Notes: generated by a model from the sequence alone, not told the origin. A DNA stretch of 64,000 nt from Paenibacillus terrigena DSM 21567 (GCF_000374845.1 NZ_KB895414.1:124001-188000), one strand, 5' to 3'; shown: positions 36,452-44,229, counted from the stretch's first letter. Program-made: numbers and translations.

Positions 36452-36690
36452 AAAAAAGCCAACCCCGTAACCTTGGATCCGGTTAATAGGGCAGGCTTCA
36501 TGGCCATACACAACAATAGAGTGTTCTATGTGGACACCCTACACTCGTCTTATTGTTACACATCTTGCCTTCTAGCTCAAAGAATAACCACTGTACTAGG
36601 CCTTTCGATACCCCCATCAGGCTGGTCTTATCATAACGATAATCCTTACCTGTCCAGAGCCTCCCGCTATAGTCTCAACGACCTATAAAA
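36452..36690 (-). ncRNA. Candidate structured non-coding RNA with intrinsic terminator
   Basis: Reading the minus strand, a 5' GGGAGGC (36665-36659) can pair with GCCTGCCC (36496-36489) to close a multibranch fold. Inside are CTGG/CCAG around a TTATC/GATAA hairpin, a GCCTAG / CTAgaaGGC arm, and a long arm of 13 continuous pairs (ATGTGTAACAATA with TATTGTTGTGTAT, four G-U) extended by GAGTGT/ACACTC. The same GCCTGCCC strand alternatively forms the terminator (with TAACC/GGTTA and AGCC/GGCT, then six T). No reading frame fits. It could be an independent RNA or a riboswitch-like leader. I do not recognise the family. Confidence 0.55.
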
Positions 36691-36814
36691 GTGGATTTCT
36701 CCTCAAAAACTTTAATTTCTGTGCACACGCAGGGTTCCTTCATGATTTCTGGTGTTTACGGAATACTAACCCAAAATCAAAATCATTCCAACGATGTGAC
36801 AAAGGAGAACACCT
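36691..36814. other. Divergent spacer before the chitosanase gene
   Basis: About 120 bp that must hold promoters for the structured RNA (minus) and the chitosanase gene (plus). No hexamer pair is convincing. Confidence 0.4.
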
Positions 36815-37663
36815 ATGAATCGAATCCTTCTTACAACAGTAACGATCGTCATGCTGATGACGGGATGTACGTCTTACACAACACCCAAGGAAGCACCCTC
36901 CAAAGTAAAAATATACAGTGACGCTTCCATCTCCTCGACGCTAACATCCGCACAAAAGCTACGCGCCGAGAAACTGATCAGCCTGTTCGAGAACGGCGTT
37001 ACTACGATCCAATACGGCTATGCCAAGAACCTGCATGATGGCCGAGGCTTTACTTGCGGTCGCGCTGGATTCACGACAGGTACAGGTGATGCATACGAAG
37101 TCGTTAAACGGTACACGAATCGCGTCCCTTCGAATAAACTCGCCCCTTTCCTGCCCGAACTAAACCGGTTAAATCGTGCTCGGAATCAAGCTGATGTATC
37201 ACGATTGACTGGATTTGATAAAGCTTGGAAATCCCTTGGCAAAGACACCACATTCCGCGCCGTTCAAGATGAAGTGGTCGATGATTGGTATTATCGTCCT
37301 TCCGCTTCCTATGCGAGCACAGCAGGACTGCAGCTTCCGCTCTCCATGGCGGTGCTCTATGACACCATCATCCAGCATGGCGGCGGGAACGATCCGGATA
37401 GCTTGTCTGCTTTAATCAAGCGAACTAATACTGCTGTAGGCGGATCACCTCAGCAAGGCATTGATGAGAAGAAGTGGCTCGCCAAATTTCTCGATGTACG
37501 TCGAGAAGTCCTGAAGAACCCATCCAACCGCTCAACGCAGCAAGAATGGGCCCAATCAGTAGGACGCGTCGATGTCTTCAAATCCATCGCAGCAAGCAAC
37601 AATTACGCCTTAAACGCACCTATCGTGATTGATACGAGCGAGTACCACGAGACGATAGTGTAG
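36815..37663 (+). CDS. Chitosanase lipoprotein, GH46
   Basis: GH46 enzymes split beta-1,4-glucosamine bonds in chitosan. The protein has 282 residues with a lipobox LMTGC (Cys18), so it is tethered to the outer membrane face. The catalytic block is ISLFENGVTTIQYGYAKNL followed by HDGRGFTCGRAGFTTGTGD. E59 (acid) and D75 (base) are the expected pair, with spacing shortened by two relative to the Streptomyces enzyme. ATG follows AAAGGAG. The last 44 bases overlap the convergent GT2 gene. Most known GH46 enzymes are free secreted proteins, so the lipid anchor is unusual. Confidence 0.92.
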   Translation: MNRILLTTVTIVMLMTGCTSYTTPKEAPSKVKIYSDASISSTLTSAQKLRAEKLISLFENGVTTIQYGYAKNLHDGRGFTCGRAGFTTGTGDAYEVVKRYTNRVPSNKLAPFLPELNRLNRARNQADVSRLTGFDKAWKSLGKDTTFRAVQDEVVDDWYYRPSASYASTAGLQLPLSMAVLYDTIIQHGGGNDPDSLSALIKRTNTAVGGSPQQGIDEKKWLAKFLDVRREVLKNPSNRSTQQEWAQSVGRVDVFKSIAASNNYALNAPIVIDTSEYHETIV

Positions 37664-38396
37664 CCTTAGGAATATACTTGGTTACGTATTTTTTGTAGTC
37701 GCGTACCCCTTGAATCACTTTGACATCCGCTGATAATAACTTTCGATCACTAATCACCCACGTATGCCCCAACGAATTTTTCTCTCGGATCGCTGCAAAG
37801 TTATATTTGCTCGCAGAGTAGACACGAAAGCCCCGTGCTCTGCTGTCTCGACAGAATTTATCATCCTCCCCATTGCTGCGATCCGGGAACTGAACCTTCT
37901 TGAACACTTTCTTCTTGAAGACCAACGTCGCACCCGGGAGGATCGATACGTACCTACGTTCATACTGAGGAAACCGAAGGATCAGCTTCTGATTCCCTTT
38001 GAGCCACGCATAACATGCGCGTTTGCCAACAATGTCGGCACCGCTTTTTTTCATCGCCAGCATCGAGCCAGTTAAGTAGCTTGGCGCATAATAATCATCG
38101 TCATCGAACTTCGCAATAGTATTATACTTCGATTCTTGGACCGCATAGTTCAAACATGCGCCTAGCGAGGTGTCTTCAGGCAACTGATATACGGATACAT
38201 TGTCATTATCCCGAGCCATTTCCCGATACTCTTCAATATCCAAGCTATCTTTATTCAGAATAATGATCAGTTCTTTCTTTACCCAATTCTGTCTATTGAA
38301 ATTTTCGAATATATTCTGAATATGATGAGGGCGTTTGGTACAGGTAATAATAGAAATGCCCTTCCCTTTATACTGATAACCACTTCGGGTTTTCAC
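37620..38396 (-). CDS. Glycosyltransferase family 2 protein
   Basis: I chose GTG at 38396 because AAGGAGG lies eight bases upstream. The frame extends to 38447 but has no site there. The product has 258 residues with a GT-A fold: ISIITCTKRPHHIQNIFEN at the N-terminus, the DDDD metal motif (AKFDDDDYYAP), and an acceptor region with GEDDKFCRDSRARGF. It probably adds a sugar to a cell-surface or spore polymer in the cytoplasm. The 3' end overlaps the chitosanase gene by 44 bp, so the two transcripts are antisense there. Confidence 0.85.
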   Translation of the reverse strand: MKTRSGYQYKGKGISIITCTKRPHHIQNIFENFNRQNWVKKELIIILNKDSLDIEEYREMARDNDNVSVYQLPEDTSLGACLNYAVQESKYNTIAKFDDDDYYAPSYLTGSMLAMKKSGADIVGKRACYAWLKGNQKLILRFPQYERRYVSILPGATLVFKKKVFKKVQFPDRSNGEDDKFCRDSRARGFRVYSASKYNFAAIREKNSLGHTWVISDRKLLSADVKVIQGVRDYKKYVTKYIPKATLSSRGTRSYQSR

Positions 38397-38557
38397 TTGG
38401 CGGTCCTCCTTCCAGGGTAGTGGAAAAGCGTCTTTTTTTTCTTTCAAGGAGTCACTATATTAGTATGAAATGTATATAAAATAAAGACGGCGAATCAACT
38501 GGTTGTTTCGTGGAAATGGCGTACGAGATTCCTCTTGGAGGGGAGAAGACCGTTCTT

Positions 38558-39241
38558 ATGATCGTGAGAAGTAGGATAAAACCGAAGATCAAACCATTAA
38601 AGCATCATAAAAAATCGATAATACGTACCGACAGCGATCCCAAAATCGCCTACCTTACCTTTGATGATGGTCCCAACGAATACACCGAACAAATTCTAGA
38701 TGTATTGAAGGAATATGATGCGAAGGCGACCTTTTTTATGCTGAAGCCGCATATTCTTGAGCATCCGTACACGGCTATGCGCATCGTTCGTGAGGGCCAT
38801 GCCATTGGACTGCATGGCGTGACACACCGCGCGGAGCTCTTCTATGCTTCGAAGGAATCCGTCATCGAGGAGTTCAATGACACACGGAACACACTCCGTG
38901 CGGTAACGGGCAAAGACACGCGACTCGTCCGTACTCCTTATGGAAGCATTCCACATATGAGACCCTCCTATTTTGATGAGGTGGAGCGCTGGGGCTACCT
39001 GCTCTGGGACTGGAATGTCGATAGTCGAGATTGGAAATATCGAGATTATCGGTCTGTTCGAGCCGTGAAAAGGCGCGTTCGAAAGCTGCGTCATCGCGGC
39101 AGGAGGCCTGTGATCTTGATGCATGATCGCCTGGAGACGGCTGAACTGCTCAGAGATATTATTGAATATCTTCAAGAACATGACTATCGTCTGGATAAGC
39201 TAGATGAGACATTAAAGCCGATACGATTGAAAACCCTATGA
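38558..39241 (+). CDS. Polysaccharide deacetylase (NodB/CE4 family)
   Basis: The 227-residue protein carries the CE4 motifs TFDDGP (catalytic and metal Asp), HGVTH (metal His pair in LHGVTHR), RTPYGS and LMHDR. It removes acetyl groups from N-acetylglucosamine polymers such as peptidoglycan or chitin oligomers. The start is uncertain. I prefer ATG 38558, twelve bases after GGAGGGGAG, over the GTG at 38510, which has no site. There is no signal peptide with this start. It is divergent from the GT2 gene. Confidence 0.82.
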   Translation: MIVRSRIKPKIKPLKHHKKSIIRTDSDPKIAYLTFDDGPNEYTEQILDVLKEYDAKATFFMLKPHILEHPYTAMRIVREGHAIGLHGVTHRAELFYASKESVIEEFNDTRNTLRAVTGKDTRLVRTPYGSIPHMRPSYFDEVERWGYLLWDWNVDSRDWKYRDYRSVRAVKRRVRKLRHRGRRPVILMHDRLETAELLRDIIEYLQEHDYRLDKLDETLKPIRLKTL

Positions 39242-39246
39242 GATCA

Positions 39247-39299
39247 AAAAGGCGATAGTTCCCGATTCCATATCAAATCGAGAACACATCGCCTCTTTC
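39247..39299 (+). terminator. Bidirectional terminator
   Basis: GGCGATAGTTC pairs with GAACACATCGCC (interrupted by small mismatches), and T- or A-runs lie on both sides, between convergent deacetylase and pirin genes. Confidence 0.7.
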
Positions 39300-39316
39300 A
39301 TATTTATTTCCTTTTA

Positions 39317-40198
39317 TCAGAAGTTCGGGTTGCCGAACTTACCGATTCGCAAATCGCGGAAGGCATCAACAATCTCCCGCTCCGTATTCATGACGAACGG
39401 CCCGTGCTGAACAATCGGCTCATGAATCGGTTCTCCGCTAAGAACGATCACAAGCACGTCTTCGGTCATTCCTTCGATCAGTATTTCTCCTTGTTCGTTC
39501 TTAAAGAGGACCAGTTCAGATGCCGAAACAACGGACTCATCATTAATTTTCACTTGGCCTTGTAGGACCAACATCGCCGTATTGAAAGATTGCGGAAGGG
39601 TAAATCTTGCCTGTCCTTGCTGTTTCAAGGTGATGTCGAATAGATTAACAGGTGTGAACGTCTCCGCTGGACCCTTCACGCCTTCGAACTCACCTGCAAT
39701 AATACGAACCGTTCCCGCATCACCCGGCAGCCCCACATACGCCATTTGATCTTTCAGCAATTCCTGATATTTCGGTGGACTCACTTTGCTCACCTGCGGC
39801 AGATTCACCCACAGCTGAATCATATGCATGATGCCGCCGCGTTCTGCGAACGATTGCTCTTGGTACTCCTTATGCAGTACACCCGAGCCTGCCGTCATCC
39901 ATTGCACATCGCCTGGCCCAATGACGCCATGATTCCCTGCATTATCATGATGCTCGACATACCCGTCATATGCGATCGTTACAGTCTCGAATCCACGATG
40001 CGGATGCGCTCCGACACCTCTGGCAGCACGAGCTGGCGGAAATTCATAGGGCGAATTATAGTCCAGCAGAATAAATGGACTTAACCGTTCAAGGAATGGG
40101 TTCCCGGATGGGAAATAATTCGATACACGAAACCCGTCTCCAACCATTTGAAAAGGTGCGCCTTTGAAAATTCCTTCAATCGAACGAAATGTTGACAT
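39317..40198 (-). CDS. Pirin family bicupin protein
   Basis: The 293-residue protein has the pirin N-terminal motif ARGVGAHPHRGFETVTI with the metal-binding His residues (HPHRG and a later H), and GDVQWMTAGSGVLHKEY. Pirins are metal-dependent quercetinase-like or regulatory proteins. It starts 87 bp after the MarR gene, on the same strand, behind AAAGGAG. A perfect palindrome in that gap (TCTTTAATTAAAGA) suggests control by the MarR protein. Confidence 0.9.
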   Translation of the reverse strand: MSTFRSIEGIFKGAPFQMVGDGFRVSNYFPSGNPFLERLSPFILLDYNSPYEFPPARAARGVGAHPHRGFETVTIAYDGYVEHHDNAGNHGVIGPGDVQWMTAGSGVLHKEYQEQSFAERGGIMHMIQLWVNLPQVSKVSPPKYQELLKDQMAYVGLPGDAGTVRIIAGEFEGVKGPAETFTPVNLFDITLKQQGQARFTLPQSFNTAMLVLQGQVKINDESVVSASELVLFKNEQGEILIEGMTEDVLVIVLSGEPIHEPIVQHGPFVMNTEREIVDAFRDLRIGKFGNPNF

Positions 40199-40250
40199 AT
40201 GATCACGACTCCTTTAATTGTTGTTGTATGAATTTATTTCAATTAAATAT

Positions 40251-40264
40251 TCTTTAATTAAAGA
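40251..40264. promoter_or_regulatory. Perfect palindrome TCTTTAATTAAAGA, probable MarR operator
   Basis: The 14-bp palindrome lies in the gap between the MarR stop and the pirin start. Its ATCTTtAnntAAAGAT core recurs upstream of the MarR gene. Confidence 0.6.
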
Positions 40265-40285
40265 TTTTAAGGCGAAGAAAACGGG

Positions 40286-40735
40286 CTACGCACCATTAGC
40301 CCCTTTACCTAATAACTTCAGCATCTCGATCGCCTCTTCCTTCTGCGCTTGGGAGAGTCCACCCAATAACTCGTGGATTCGGTCGGCATGCTGAGGAAAG
40401 ATTTGTCCGAAGAATTCCTGGCCTTGCGCTGTGAGCTCCGCGAAGATGACTCGACGATCCTCCTGCGATGGAATACGGGCAATCCAGCCTTTTTTCACGA
40501 GCTTATCAATGTTATAGGTCATCGTACCGCTTGTGATCAGAATTTTCTCACCAATCTGCTGAAGCGGGATTCTCCCCTTCGTAAAGAGTACCTCTAAGAT
40601 GCCAAATTCGGAAGGCGACAGATCATAGGTCCGAATATCCTTCGATACACTATCCATAATTGTCTTATAAGCCTTGGAGAGGACGACGAGCAGTTTAAGT
40701 GATGTAAGCTGTTCTTCCTCGGTATGATTCGCCAT
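40286..40735 (-). CDS. MarR family transcriptional regulator (MhqR/OhrR-like)
   Basis: The 149-residue regulator has a winged HTH (about 50-105: IPLQQIGEKILITSGTMTYNIDKLVKKGWIARI...DRRVIFAELTAQG) and helical dimer ends. I chose the ATG at 40735, with GAGG eight bases ahead, over the one at 40741, which is too close. There is no Cys in the N-terminal region, so it is more like quinone-sensing MhqR-type than thiol-based OhrR. It probably controls itself and the pirin gene through the shared palindrome. Confidence 0.85.
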   Translation of the reverse strand: MANHTEEEQLTSLKLLVVLSKAYKTIMDSVSKDIRTYDLSPSEFGILEVLFTKGRIPLQQIGEKILITSGTMTYNIDKLVKKGWIARIPSQEDRRVIFAELTAQGQEFFGQIFPQHADRIHELLGGLSQAQKEEAIEMLKLLGKGANGA

Positions 40736-40778
40736 CTTCATTTCCTCGATTCTACTGTTTCTTATGTTGCGCTCAAGT

Positions 40779-40794
40779 ATCTTGAGTTAAAGAT
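40779..40794. promoter_or_regulatory. Imperfect palindrome ATCTTGAGTTAAAGAT, probable MarR operator
   Basis: It lies 44 bp upstream of the MarR start and resembles the perfect palindrome before the pirin gene. An overlapping palindrome CTCAAGtatCTTGAG (40772-40786) is also present. Confidence 0.55.
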
Positions 40795-40824
40795 ATATCG
40801 TTTCACCCCATTTGTCAATATGCT

Positions 40825-40856
40825 AAAAACTGACATCCGCAGTACGTGGATGCCAG
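40825..40856 (-). terminator. Intrinsic terminator of the LLM gene
   Basis: CTGGCATCC pairs with GGATGTCAG with one mismatch, followed by five T residues on the minus strand. Confidence 0.8.
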
Positions 40857-40871
40857 TCTATATGATTTGTA

Positions 40872-41969
40872 TTATGTTCTTATAGATCTATCTTGGGATT
40901 GCTTACGAAGCTCACGATGCACGATTGGAGCAACCTCGGTTGCTAACAGTTCGATCGCAGCAGCGATTCGAGAGAATGGAACGCCGCCAATGTCCATCTG
41001 CAGCATATACCGTGTATGCCCGAACATCTTATGCTGCGTGAGAATCTTCTCGGCAATACGCTCTGGACTGCCTACGGCTAATGCCGTATCTGGACCCGCA
41101 AGCTGCTCGAATGCATCCCGCGTCAAGGTGCTCGACTCTAGTCGGTTTCCGTTGAAATGTGATGTGTAATTCGCATAATAAGGATAAAATTCGTTAAAAG
41201 CCTGCTCCGTCGTCTTGGCAATATAACCGTGACTCGTGATTCCTACTTGTAAATGCTGAGGGTCATGTCCCGCATTCTTACCAGCTTGTCGATAGGTTTT
41301 GACGAGGTGCTGCAGCTTCGATGGGTCTCCTCCCAGAATGGCAAGGGCCATTCCCGTACCATAAGTCCCTGCAAGCGCAGCACTAGCAGGCGTTCCACCT
41401 ACGCCAATCCAGATCGGAAGTTCGGACTGTATCGGTCTCGGCGCAATTTCAGCATTTTGAAGATCGCTGCGGAACGCACCTTTCCAGGTTAGCTTGGAAT
41501 GACGGTTGAGCTCTTGCAGTAATGTTAGATTTTCCTGGAACAAGGCATGGTAATCATCTAATGCGTAACCGAATAATGGGAAGGATTCCAAGAAGGCTCC
41601 CCGACCGGAGATGATCTCAGCACGCCCGTTCGAGAGCAAATCTAATGTTGCGAAATCTTCGAAGACACGGACAGGATCCGCAGTACTGAGTACGGTTGTG
41701 GCGCTCGTTAATCGAATACGTTTCGTGGCTTGCGCGATGGCAGCTAGGACAACGGGTGGGGATGATAATGCGAAATCCAGCCGATGATGCTCGCCGACGC
41801 CGAACACATCAATCCCTGCTTCATCTGCAAGCTTCGCGGCTTCCACAATTTCATGCAATCGCTGTGCTGGACTGATCTTATGCCCTGTCTGTATATCTAT
41901 GGATAAATCTCCTAGTGTATAAAGTCCGAATTCAAACTTTGGTTGTACTCCTTCATTTTTCATATTCAT
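40872..41969 (-). CDS. Luciferase-like (LLM) flavin-dependent oxidoreductase
   Basis: The 365-residue enzyme of the bacterial luciferase-like family has FGLYTLGDLS at the N-terminus, GVGEHHRLDFALSSPPVVLAAI (typical for LLM group proteins), and GRAEIISGRGAFLESFPLFG. It uses reduced flavin to oxidise an unknown compound. The ATG at 41969 follows AGGGAGG. The frame to 42017 has no site. It is upstream (in the minus direction) of the MarR unit's neighbours. Two palindromes about 175 bp ahead may be its operators. Confidence 0.88.
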   Translation of the reverse strand: MNMKNEGVQPKFEFGLYTLGDLSIDIQTGHKISPAQRLHEIVEAAKLADEAGIDVFGVGEHHRLDFALSSPPVVLAAIAQATKRIRLTSATTVLSTADPVRVFEDFATLDLLSNGRAEIISGRGAFLESFPLFGYALDDYHALFQENLTLLQELNRHSKLTWKGAFRSDLQNAEIAPRPIQSELPIWIGVGGTPASAALAGTYGTGMALAILGGDPSKLQHLVKTYRQAGKNAGHDPQHLQVGITSHGYIAKTTEQAFNEFYPYYANYTSHFNGNRLESSTLTRDAFEQLAGPDTALAVGSPERIAEKILTQHKMFGHTRYMLQMDIGGVPFSRIAAAIELLATEVAPIVHRELRKQSQDRSIRT

Positions 41970-42143
41970 GGTTCCCTCCCTAGATGACATGAATCCTATA
42001 CGCCTGTAAAGATCCATGAACGCAGTTCAGCTCGTACACTCCGATATTTAAAGTATGCTCACAAGACCTCGTTTTTCCTGTACGCTTCGTCCTGAGCACT
42101 GCGCCATTTTTTACAAATTCAAGTTTAAATTTAGATTAAGATT

Positions 42144-42179
42144 ACTTATAGTAAGTAAGTGTATTATAGTAATTTACTA
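42144..42179. promoter_or_regulatory. Two palindromes upstream of the LLM gene
   Basis: ACTTAtagTAAGT (42144-42156) and TAGTAATTTACTA (42167-42179) are palindromes with centres 23 bp apart (about two helical turns), in a very A+T-rich tract. They may bind a dimeric regulator, but no candidate is adjacent. Confidence 0.4.
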
Positions 42180-42366
42180 TTGTCAACGTTATTGTTAGAG
42201 GCACAAAGGCGAATTGACCAGAACCGACCATAAAGAAGATTAAAGAAGCTGTCCGACGCCAGCTGGCTGCCTAAGGGCTTTTTTCAATGTCTACTACATG
42301 GGGGCTTGACCACGGTAATTTTAATAAGGTAATGATCCTTTAGAATGAAATCGGAAGGTTCAAATA
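42180..42366. other. Non-coding spacer upstream of the nuclease-like/HTH gene
   Basis: Part of the 540-bp gap between the LLM gene (start 41969) and the plus-strand gene at 42510. An AGCTGTCC...CAGCTGGC region (about 42246-42272) could fold weakly and is followed by six T residues. I see no gene. Confidence 0.35.
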
Positions 42367-42395
42367 TTGTATAATTTATCCATGATCGCTATACT
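42367..42395 (+). promoter_or_regulatory. Promoter of the nuclease-like/HTH gene
   Basis: TTGTAT (42367-42372), a 17-bp spacer and TATACT (42390-42395) fit sigma-A. Transcription would start near 42402, just before the terminator-like hairpin. Confidence 0.5.
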
Positions 42396-42419
42396 AATTC
42401 TATAGGTCGTGAAGCACAC

Positions 42420-42480
42420 GCCGCTTCGAGTAACTTTCCAGACATTCGCTCTGGATCAGTTCATTCGAGGCGGCTTTTTG
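42420..42480 (+). terminator. Terminator-like hairpin in the leader of the nuclease-like/HTH gene
   Basis: GCCGCTTCGA pairs with TCGAGGCGGC (one mismatch), an inner CCAGA/TCTGG arm sits between, and five T residues follow. It is in the leader, 30 bp before the start codon, so it is probably an attenuator. Confidence 0.65.
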
Positions 42481-42509
42481 TTGCATTTAAAATGGAGGGA
42501 TGCATCGAT

Positions 42510-43154
42510 ATGGGACAGTTTAAAGAACGATATGAACAGTGGTTGCAACAGAATATGGATGAAGAAAAAAACCATAGAAGACGTGAGATTCTCCAAAAGG
42601 GCTTAGGTCATGGGACGGTGGAATTTCTACGGACGATATGGTTTCCCGTTGTTGGTCATTTTGATCACTTGTATCCAGAATGGGAAGTGCGAGATTTCAA
42701 AAACGGCTACCGTTATCTAGACCTGGCCTATATGCCCGGGGGTGCCAAAGGAGGTATTGAGATACAGGGATATGGACCGCATGCTCGTGATTTGGATGTG
42801 AGAAGATTTAAGGATTTATGCACACGGCATTGCCTTCTAGCCCTTGATGGGTGGATATTCCTGCCTGTGGCGTACCCTTCCATTACGGATGAGCCAAAAG
42901 AATGTCAGCAGCTCGTTCTTGCTTTTATCGGTAAATTTATCGCGACAGATGTAGCATCTTCATTGTCTTGGTTAGAAGCTGAGACCGTTCGTTTCGCTCG
43001 ACGTGTGCTGCGGCCGCTCACACCGCTAGAGCTTGCTGCACATTTGAAAGTGAGCGACCGGCATGTCAGACGTATTTTGCACCGGTTAGTCGATCAGCAA
43101 ATATTGCGTGTGGCAAGTGGCCAAGACCGATTTAGAACGTACATGCTTCGATAA
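42510..43154 (+). CDS. Protein with PD-(D/E)XK-like domain and C-terminal HTH
   Basis: I chose the ATG at 42510, ten bases after GGAGGG. The product has 214 residues. The middle part (about 45-140) reads as a restriction-endonuclease-like fold with D71 (RYLDLAY) and E84-x-Q86 (GIEIQGYGPH), so a D...ExQ rather than ExK site. A helix-turn-helix follows (about 173-195, LELAAHLKVSDRHVRRILHRLV). Members I know of this kind are annotated as regulators in Paenibacillus and Bacillus, and nuclease activity is unproven. The last 13 codons lie inside a tandem repeat, and a hairpin precedes the gene. Confidence 0.6.
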   Translation: MGQFKERYEQWLQQNMDEEKNHRRREILQKGLGHGTVEFLRTIWFPVVGHFDHLYPEWEVRDFKNGYRYLDLAYMPGGAKGGIEIQGYGPHARDLDVRRFKDLCTRHCLLALDGWIFLPVAYPSITDEPKECQQLVLAFIGKFIATDVASSLSWLEAETVRFARRVLRPLTPLELAAHLKVSDRHVRRILHRLVDQQILRVASGQDRFRTYMLR

Positions 43155-44033
43155 GTACAAACTTGGATAATAGCATATTACGTTCGTCACTTTGAGTTGT
43201 CCACGGACTATGGTTCCGGTTATTCGCTCGGTTTCTACCAATCATTCAACGATTGCGGACCGAGGTTCCGTTATTTGCGATAAAACGAATCTGTTCGATG
43301 GATTACATCGCATATAACGGATCTGTAGTCCACAAATCCTATGATTTAAGCGTATTTCTATCAAATAACGGAATCACGGTCCGCTCACGCGGCTGCAATG
43401 TTGACTGTCACCTTCCGCGAGCAAGCGGCCAAACCGATTTAGATCGTACAAGAATCGATAAGTACGAATCTGGATAATTGCATATTACGTTCGTAACTTT
43501 GAGTTGTCTACGGACTATGGTTCCGTTATTCGCTCGGTTTTTACCAATCATTCAACGATTGCGGACCGAGGTTCCGTTATTTGTGATAAAAAGAATCTTG
43601 CCGAATGATTACATCGCATATAACGGATCTGTAGTCCACAAAACCTATGATTGAAGCGCATTTCTATCAAATAACGGAACCACGGTCCGCTCACGCGGCT
43701 GCAATGTTGACTGTCGCCGTCCGCGAGCAAGCGGCAAAGACCGATTTAGAACGTACATGCTTCGATAAGTACAAACTTGGATTATAGCATATTACGTTCA
43801 TTACTTAGAGCTGCCTACGGACTATGGTTCCGTTATTCGCTCGGTTTTTACCAATCATTCAACGATTGCGGACCGAGGTTCCGTTAATTGCGATAAACCG
43901 AATCTTGTCGAATGATTACATCGTATCTAACGGATCTGTAGTCCACAAAACCTATCATTGAAGCGCATTTCTATCAAATAACGGAACCACGGTCCGCTCA
44001 CGCGGCTGCAATGTTGACTGACCCCGCCCGCGA
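43113..44033. repeat. Three tandem copies of a 307-bp unit
   Basis: Units begin at 43113, 43421 and 43727 (GCAAGxGGC), with GCAAG again at 44034, and shared landmarks keep a 307-bp period (CCGATTT at 43127, 43434, 43741). Each unit starts with the end of the HTH gene. It then has four copies of a GGTTCCGTTATT-type motif in the order forward, forward, reverse, reverse. The second and fourth are a 21/22 inverted pair (CGGACCGaGGTTCC... and its complement). Frames inside on the minus strand are by-products. Confidence 0.9.
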
Positions 44034-44040
44034 GCAAGGA

Positions 44041-44229
44041 CACTCTCTTGATATTGCTGTTCAATCCGTGCAGGTTGATCGCTCCAGTATCCCAGTTATG
44101 CGTGTTTGTCGAAACCCAGTGCAAGAATTGATGATACTACGCTGTCATCCAGCACTGGTGCTGTTTCATTCATTCACCAAGAGCAGGAATCTTGTTAAAA
44201 ACCGTTTTAGTGAACGTTTCACTTACTCG
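44041..44229. other. Non-coding tract after the tandem repeats
   Basis: No frame is convincing. On the minus strand a 33-codon open stretch (VSTNTHNWDTGAINLHG and on) may be a gene remnant, but a stop lies just upstream and no family is recognised. Confidence 0.35.

Noticed and set aside
37754-38075. Frames on both strands within the glycosyltransferase gene
   Set aside because: They overlap a well-supported GT2 gene and show no domain.
42409-42606. A 65-codon plus-strand frame before the nuclease-like/HTH gene
   Set aside because: It covers the attenuator-like hairpin, overlaps the real start in another frame and has no ribosome site.
43113-44040. CRISPR array
   Set aside because: The unit is 307 bp, with no short repeat-spacer pattern, no unique spacers and no cas genes.
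43548-44124. Two related minus-strand frames inside the tandem repeats as a protein family
   Set aside because: They are similar only because they lie in repeat copies. Lengths differ and no ribosome site is present.
44041-44229. Transposase fragment on the minus strand
   Set aside because: A 33-codon stretch is open, but it has a stop upstream, no terminal inverted repeats and no recognised transposase motif.
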